DNA from: Allacma fusca
Lineage: Eukaryota > Arthropoda > Collembola > Symphypleona > Sminthuridae
DNA: 64,000 nt
NCBI GenBank assembly: GCA_947179485.1
Contig: OX359245.1
Span: 61,367,067-61,431,066 of the forward strand
Direction of reading: 5' to 3'
Below the pieces are notes generated by a model. It saw only the letters and a program-made list of their open reading frames with translations. It was not told the origin of the DNA and did not search any database. Shown piece by piece: positions 57,693-64,000 of the stretch. The position numbers were made by a program, and so were the translations under genes. Within the stretch, counting starts at the first letter, position 1; each line of letters opens with the position of its first letter.

Positions 57693-59023
57693 CTAAAGTG
57701 TAATGAGAAGTGTGGCAACACCCCGAATAGCAAAGTCCAGAAATATCGGCACCGACTCCCTTTCCATTGTATAAAATGCCCCGACTTGAATTCCAACTGG
57801 CGCAATCGCTCGGACCTTCTTAAGAAGGATCTGTGCAAATCTCTCCGGGATTTTGCCAAGTTTTGAGTATCTCACCAACTCCTTCTTCAATGACTGCATG
57901 TACTCCGGGATGAAAAACGCATTCCCATAATTTGCTTCCAGCATTTGCGCGTTGTATATTGAAAATAAAAATAAAAATCCGGAGAAGCCCAGGTTATCAT
58001 AAAAATATCGGATACTCACGAAGCCGCTCACTACAATCGCTGAGAGCATTGTAATTTTTGTTACATAAAATGTTTGAGCATATCCTTTATTGAATAGGGA
58101 TACGACAAGCTGAAACATCACACATTGGGATACCACATGATCGGAGTCAATTTTCGATACTCTGACGACCCTGAAAAGTTCAAATAAAGTTTGATTTATC
58201 GCAAATAAAAAACTTTCTTTTGTTACTACTGTTATCGTTTTAGCACTTTACTTCACTATTTGGGGATTTCCTTAATCAGAAATACAACAATAAAATTCAC
58301 CTCAGGTAATCAATTTCCGATTTGAGCTTTCTAGTCATACTTTCAATAAATAGGAGTGCGTTTTCGCATACCATGAGAAAGCAGGTCGCATATATCAGAT
58401 CCAGAACCATTTCATGTATCCAGAGAATAACAAATGTCAAAGGGTTTTGGAAGGATTCGGGAAGCAAGTAAAAGATGTGAACTCTGGTACAACACACTGC
58501 CAAGATAATATGATACAGGAACGAAATGCCGACAGTTCCATATGGAAGGACAATTGCAGAATATTCTCGAAGAGAAAAATGTCCCCAGGGTTGAAGCACA
58601 GCACGTTTTCCGCGTTTACCTAAAATTGGCAATTGCACATACCTCACCATCAGGAAAACTCAAACTGAACAGTATCATTTATTATTATTAGTATAAATTT
58701 GTTTGTCATTCTTTTAATGTCTAGAAGATTTCAACATACCTGATACTTTTTCCCCAATGAACAGAAAATTGAACACACATGATGTAACCTCTGGTGCCTT
58801 GATATATGAAAAATGCTAAGATTATGAAATAATAAAATAACAGGAACAAGCGGGAAATCCCGTACAGAAACCAAGAATACCAAAGGAATCTTCGTCTCGG
58901 GTTTGCCATTCTCATGGAAATCGGTTTTCCCATTTCCAACCGAAGTTCGAAAGGAAATAAATTCAAACGGGAGGCTATCTCTAGGCAGCTCAAATAAAAT
59001 TTCAAATCAATGGAACTCAACAT
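57693..59023 (-). CDS. 7-transmembrane chemoreceptor (gustatory-receptor-like)
   Basis: Three minus-strand exons, 59023-58740, 58642-58301 and 58170-57693, join in phase to 367 aa. Several hydrophobic helices are visible: FLLFYYFIILAFFIY (exon 1), YHIILAVCCTRVHIFYLL and ILWIHEMVLDLIYATCFLMV (exon 2), and two or more in exon 3 (ITMLSAIVVSGFVSI, GFLFLFSIYNAQ), ending in FLDFAIRGVATLLITL. Size, helix count and a conserved-looking last helix fit the arthropod gustatory/odorant receptor superfamily (7tm_7). The classic TYhhhhhQF signature is not present as such. The ligand is unknown. Intact as read. A different membrane protein is possible but less likely. Confidence 0.65.
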
Positions 59024-59834
59024 GACTCACACCCGATTACTGTTTGGTCGGAAGTATAGCTCCTCACGAGTACGAGTAGATACTCGAGTTTCGAGTTCGA
59101 GTACGAGTACGGGTCGAGTACGGTATCAACTTAAATTGGTACTTGTACTCGTCGGTCGAGTATCCGTTTTTGTACTCGAACTTGAGTATATTTCTAACGA
59201 GTATCAGAGCGAGTACGAGTACGTTCAAAGTACTTGAACCAAAGCACGAGTACGAGTTCGGGACATAAATTCAAAAGTACTTGAACCCGTACTTGGATTT
59301 ACATTTGATACTCGAGTAATTTCCTTCAGCACAAAGTCCACATCCATATTTCCTTGATTACAAAAAAAAGGTGTTGTTATTCCGAAGCAAAAAAGGAAAA
59401 GCGGTTAAATTCGAAATTACTCCGAATAGCATGAAACGTTACACCTGCAGCGTAAGTTATTTTTACAACTCCGAATTGAGTACTACTGTAGTTAGTAATT
59501 GTAAGTATTTACCTATCGCTAAAGGTCTTCATCGGATCGGATTGATCCGGACGGATTCGGATCGGATCGGATTCGGATAGGATTGAAAACACAATTAATC
59601 CTATCCGTCAAACATATGGCGGACCGGATGCATCATTTGAATCCGTATATTTATTTCGGATAGGATTTGATGCAGTAATGAATGCATCCGACCGGATAGG
59701 ATGAGCATGTTCTGTGTTTTCGGATGATCCGGCGGATATCCGCGGATATCCGTCTTTTCGACGAGCCCTCTCGTGAGGAATAATGCTATCATATTGTCAC
59801 GCATTTTATAGTAGAGAGATTCTTGGATTTAAAA

Positions 59835-60591
59835 TAGAGGTGAGGCCAGGAAGAGGGCTATTAGATTCGGGCCGGCCCAAACCCGACCCGGCCGGGTTTT
59901 TAGCCGGGTTCGGGCTGCAAATACGAACTTACGTCGGGCTCCGACCGGGTTCGGGCTGCACTAAAACAATGAAACCGGGTTAAGATCGGGCTTGGGCCTG
60001 CATTTATTTTTCAGTTCGGGTTTCGGGCGGGTCACAAATTACAAATGACCCGACAATTCTACTAGAATATGATTTAGGACAGATAGGTGGCATGCATATT
60101 TGACGTTGCGCAGAGTTCAAGCATTGCTTTCATGTATATTCATGCCAAAGCTAAATAATGGTTCACTGTATTTAATACGTATATACACATGCTTAAACAT
60201 TTTGAAACGATCCCTTAAGTTTGATAGTTTATCTTCAAAAAATTTCAGAGCTAGGTTTTGCTCCGTGTGTGCACGTTTATTGGAATGGACAGTATATGCA
60301 AATAAAATAGAATATGTAAATAAAGGCTTCACAGCGGATTCAATTGTTAGTAAATAGCCGGATTTTCATCGGGTTTTAAAACTATTTAAAGATCAGATTT
60401 TTAGCGGGTTCGGGTTGTAAAATATTTTGGAGACCGGGTTTTTAACGGGTTCGGGTTTCACAAAATGTGAAGTGCATAAAACGTTGAATATCGAATATTT
60501 AGCCCGTTGGCGGGCGGGGTCGGGCTAATTGAGTATTTGTTCGGGTTTCTTCCGGGTTCGGGTCTGAAGTCAAGCCCGAATCCCACCTCTA
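59835..60591. mobile_element. Nested hAT-like MITE, CGGGTTCGGG words
   Basis: TIR TAGAGGTGAGG against TAGAGGTGGG. Duplication ATTTAAAA (59827-59834) versus ATTTGAAA (60592-60599), 7 of 8. Ends built from CCCGAACCCG/CGGGTTCGGG words. Confidence 0.75.
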
Positions 60592-60656
60592 ATTTGAAAC
60601 TTTAATGCATTCATGAGAATTATCGTCCTCCATACACGCATGCAACGTGCCCGGCA

Positions 60657-61216
60657 CAGAGATGCGCAGCCTTCGAAGGCTAGCCTTCCAAGAAGGCTTC
60701 CTTGAAGGCGGAAAGGTAACTTTCTTAACGTTGCAGAAGGAATGGAAGGATGGCGACACTTTTTTCTGAAGGCTGAAGGAAGCCTTCACAAAAATTAGCA
60801 ATGAAGGATTGTGAAGGAAGGGTTCCTAAATGTTAGCCCTCTAAGGCCGTGAAGGCTTCCAGGTACACGACATATCAATAACGTGTAAGCATAGCATATG
60901 AAACGACATTTTGCTGCTCGCGCAACAATGCAGCCAATTCGTGAACTCACAACTGACAATGTGTGCCCGCTCTCTTCACTGCACTGAATCCTGCTGGTGC
61001 AAAAAGTTTTTAAGCGGGTTGTAGTTTAAAATTGAAGGAAGGCTATTTTTAAAAAGAAGGCTGAAGGCAAAAACGAGTGTAAATATTTTGGAAGGAAGGG
61101 TGAAGGAAGGCAGATTTTTTAGAGGGCTTCATTCTAGGACATGTTGAAGGGGACATTTTTACTAAATATTTGCCTTCGAAGGCTTGAAGGAAGGCTATTT
61201 CTTTTGCGCATCTCTG
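60657..61216. mobile_element. Nested hAT-like MITE, GAAGGCTT/GAAGGAAGG words
   Basis: TIR CAGAGATGCGCA (12 bp). Perfect duplication GCCCGGCA (60649-60656 and 61217-61224). Both halves are filled with GAAGGCTTCC and GAAGGAAGG words. Confidence 0.88.
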
Positions 61217-62302
61217 GCCCGGCATCAATTGTTCAAATTCTTCGTGAATTTGTTGTTACATTTTTAATTATTTTTCTCAGTACTTATTTCCAACATGAAC
61301 TTAAATAGTTGGTGGAAAAATATTTAAGACAAAAGAATCAAGGAAAGCCGTGTCAATTATATTGAATGCATAATCTATTTGTTTTCAGTTTTTTGGAAGC
61401 AAAATTGGTTTTGCATCTAACGAGGTAATTATCGATACACCGGAATTTAAAAATTTTCATATTGATTTGAATGTGATAAAATTAGAAACATGCCCAATAT
61501 ATAAGATATATCTCTTTTACGGTTTCTTGAAGTAAGGTTCGGATATCCGCGGATATCCGCGGATCGAATCGGATGCATCCGTAAATGTATCCGACGGACC
61601 GGACCGAAAATTTTATCCGATCCGAAAATTCCGGATCGGATACGGAAACTTATAAAATGGTATCCGACTCTATCGGATCGGATTGAATGGGTGTTTTTGA
61701 AATCCGGAATTTACCGGATCGGATAGGATCGGATACGGATGAGACCAGAATCCGATCCGTGAAGACCTTTACCTATCGCCGTAAAATATAATGAAACAGG
61801 AGAATATGGCAGAATTAATGGAGGTTAGAATGAGATTGACATGACTGAAGAGAATCCAGTCGATATGACGGGCAGAATCAAATCTTGATCTATTGTTAAT
61901 CGGCATTTTAATCTCGTTGGAGAAAAGGCAAACACTGTTCGTAAGTTGCAGTTACAAATTCTTATTAGTTGAATCTACTATTTGTTTTCTATGCCAATGT
62001 CTCTTTAACAAAAAATAACGTCTACAAAAATTTTTGTTCGGTGTACTTGATACTCGAGTACGGTTCGAGTACGAGTTCAAGTACGGGTCGGTCGGTATAA
62101 ACGTTTTATACTCGTAAGTACGGTCCAAGTTCGGTAAAAAATTAAGAAATATAATACCGTCCTCCGAGTACAGGATTTTTTACTCGTACTTGAAGACACA
62201 AGTCCGGGTCAAGGGGGAATTTGGACCGACAATTCGAGTACGGTTCCAAGTACGAGTACGGTATGGATAACTACTCGACCCGTGAGGAGCTATAGTCGGA
62301 AG

Positions 62303-64000
62303 AATCGCAACATTGTGCTGGCATAGCTAAATTTTCACCACACCCTTCGGGTAATTACGGACTTTCATGGAAATGTTTTCCAATTAGGCTAATTGTAATT
62401 ACACATAATTACAGTTTTATTGATACTAGGACCTAGCAATGGAGTGAAAACATTGATTATAAAAAGGAAATTGTAGATTTAAATGTTCGTCTTCAATTAA
62501 GGAAATGATGATGGTATTTAAAATGTTATTCAGCGTAATTATGAGAAAGGAATCAACAATTTAATTTACTTGAGTCATTTACTTTCTGAAGATGGCCTTT
62601 TTTATTTTCAATGGCTGCAGTTCAATTGCTTCATAAACAGATTTTACACTGCAATTTAAAGGGTGGATTAAAATGGAATGATTCGCTTTACAGTTGTTAA
62701 TTTATTGCTTATCTATAAATATGGCCTTAAAATTGTAAGTTCATTATATTCTGGTTTGGCTCAGCTCTGTACAAATACTCTTTTAAATATAAGCCTTCAA
62801 CATTGATTTAGAAAAAATACTATGGGAGGAAACTTAAGACATTTCTTGACATTGAAGGAATTTTTTGAAGAGACAAAAGTTAAATTAGATCTTTGTCACA
62901 AACAAAAAATTTGAGTTTTTCGTAGATCGACGAATTCTGACGTCTCACTTGCGCATAAAATGTTTTTACTCAAGAAGTCCATCATTCCATTCATTTTGAT
63001 TAGTCCCCTGGATCTTATTATTGCCCGCTTGGATGTCTGCACTGAAACACTTACTCTAAAAACTTATTCAGAGTAAATGCCACTACTTACCCCTACACTA
63101 CCAATAAAAATAGTAATTGACAACTACTCTACTCAAACTAAAAATTAGCGTTACTCTACACTATAACTATCACACTACTCTACGCAGTAAAAATGCCACA
63201 CTATTCACCAAATAGCGTTAAAATCAGCCTATAAAGGCTCCTAAATTCTAAATTTTCTGTGGTAAATATGCTCCCTAGCGAAAAATCCCGTTTCATCGTA
63301 TGTATATACAGTTTATACCCTGTCGATGAAGCTAGACGTTTATGCTAAACTAGAGGCGTGCAGGACCGATCTTTACACAATTCAATTGTAGGTTAGGCAT
63401 TTTGAAAGGCTAGTTTTGTTTTAGACAACATCCACAAGCGTGTATAACTCAAGTACATACATGTAAACCACTGACTATACCTTACAAAAACGTGCTACAG
63501 GTTGGCACAACGGATAATTACAATTGGCAATGGACTGTCCGTTGCCATTTTATGTACGGAATCTGTCATAATCTGGATTTGGCTTAAATTTCTGAACCGA
63601 TGATTAGCGGAGGATTAAAGCACTTAAATAAATAGAGATCAATATTGAGATTTTGTTTTTGTACCTGGAATAATTAAAGCTACATTAAATAATAATAAAG
63701 GTTCAACTACTACGAATAAGGATCACAAAGTAGAGCGCACAAAGCTCCAATACAAATAAAAGAAGTTATTATACCCGTTCAAGCAAACGCACAATAATAT
63801 TTCAAATATTGAAACGTGATGTAATGGTGTAAGATATAGAAAGTTATGAAAAAACTTAGTCACACATTCCCTGTTTAAGTATATAGTGCTTACTCGGGTA
63901 GCAGGTAACACTACTTTTGATTGGACTTTGAGTATGCATGCAAACTACTTCTAAACTACAATCAAACTATAGGTGGCTCCACTATTCTACACCACATTTT
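62303..64000. other. No gene; possible further word-repeat element from about 63.04 kb
   Basis: AT-rich. From about 63040 the words ACTACTCTAC and CACTA recur (63060-63220), and a related stretch reappears at the extreme right end (63945-63995). One end of an element may be present, but no TIR pair or target duplication could be shown. Confidence 0.3.

Larger units (their letters stand above)
59520..61771. mobile_element. Nested hAT-like element, CGGATCGGAT words
   Basis: TIR TAAAGGTCTTCA (12 bp). Target duplication CCTATCGC (59512-59519 and 61772-61779). Subterminal words CGGATCGGATCC and GGATATCCGCGG. Itself interrupted by two more elements. Confidence 0.88.
59055..62294. mobile_element. 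hAT-like element (3.2 kb with nested insertions), CGAGTACGAGTAC words
   Basis: TIR TATAGCTCCTCACG (14 bp). The 8-bp target duplication is GTCGGAAG (59047-59054 and 62295-62302). Both subterminal zones repeat CGAGTACGAGTAC/GTACTCG words. With the inner element removed, the element is about 1 kb. No transposase. Confidence 0.88.

Overview
The window looks like a piece of an arthropod nuclear genome, probably a hexapod; a springtail is possible but not proven. It is AT-rich, its genes have short GT-AG introns, and its gene content is arthropod-like: juvenile-hormone-acid-methyltransferase-like (JHAMT-like) enzymes, a CYP3-clan-like P450, a fatty acyl-CoA reductase, an astacin and a 7-TM chemoreceptor. 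No rRNA, tRNA, CRISPR or prokaryotic operon was seen. Functional calls rest on motifs read by eye; no database was searched.

Layout. 1-7.1 kb: a decayed Maverick/Polinton-type element (integrase tail, two small + strand genes, a broken packaging ATPase and a broken protein-primed PolB). 7.4-9.2 kb: a fatty acyl-CoA reductase lacking its first exon(s). 10.35-11.2 kb: a non-autonomous hAT. 12.1-13.1 kb: an astacin pseudogene (-). 14.4-16.55 kb: a five-exon P450 with one in-frame TGA. 17.2-27.1 kb: a hAT element with an exact 8-bp target duplication that carries a Ty3/gypsy retrotransposon with long open gag and pol frames, a 200-N gap and a perfect 172-bp inverted repeat. 27.7-57.2 kb: a tandem cluster of seven two-exon JHAMT-like genes, six open and one destroyed. 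The cluster contains a duplicated three-gene block. 57.7-59.0 kb: a three-exon chemoreceptor (-). 59.05-62.3 kb: four hAT-like elements nested in one another. 62.3-64 kb: no gene seen.

The main biological story is the methyltransferase cluster. Genes 1/4, 2/5 and 3/6 are counterparts in two direct block copies, and gene 7 is a more diverged member. Genes 2, 3, 5 and 6 share a compact promoter (CACGTG E-box, then a TATA box, then ATG), and decayed exon-2 relics lie downstream of several of them. Gene 4 took three independent insertions in its coding exons: a hAT, a Harbinger-like MITE and a four-unit tandem Helitron array. The Helitron array was itself hit by a hAT that contains another MITE.

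The second story is the number of hAT-like elements: eight with 8-bp target duplications (one duplication imperfect). Each has subterminal regions built from its own short, degenerate, repeated word. I did not find a novel defence or gene system. The candidates for something undescribed are this set of word-repeat hAT elements, the Helitron tandem array and the conserved small hairpin inside the methyltransferase blocks.
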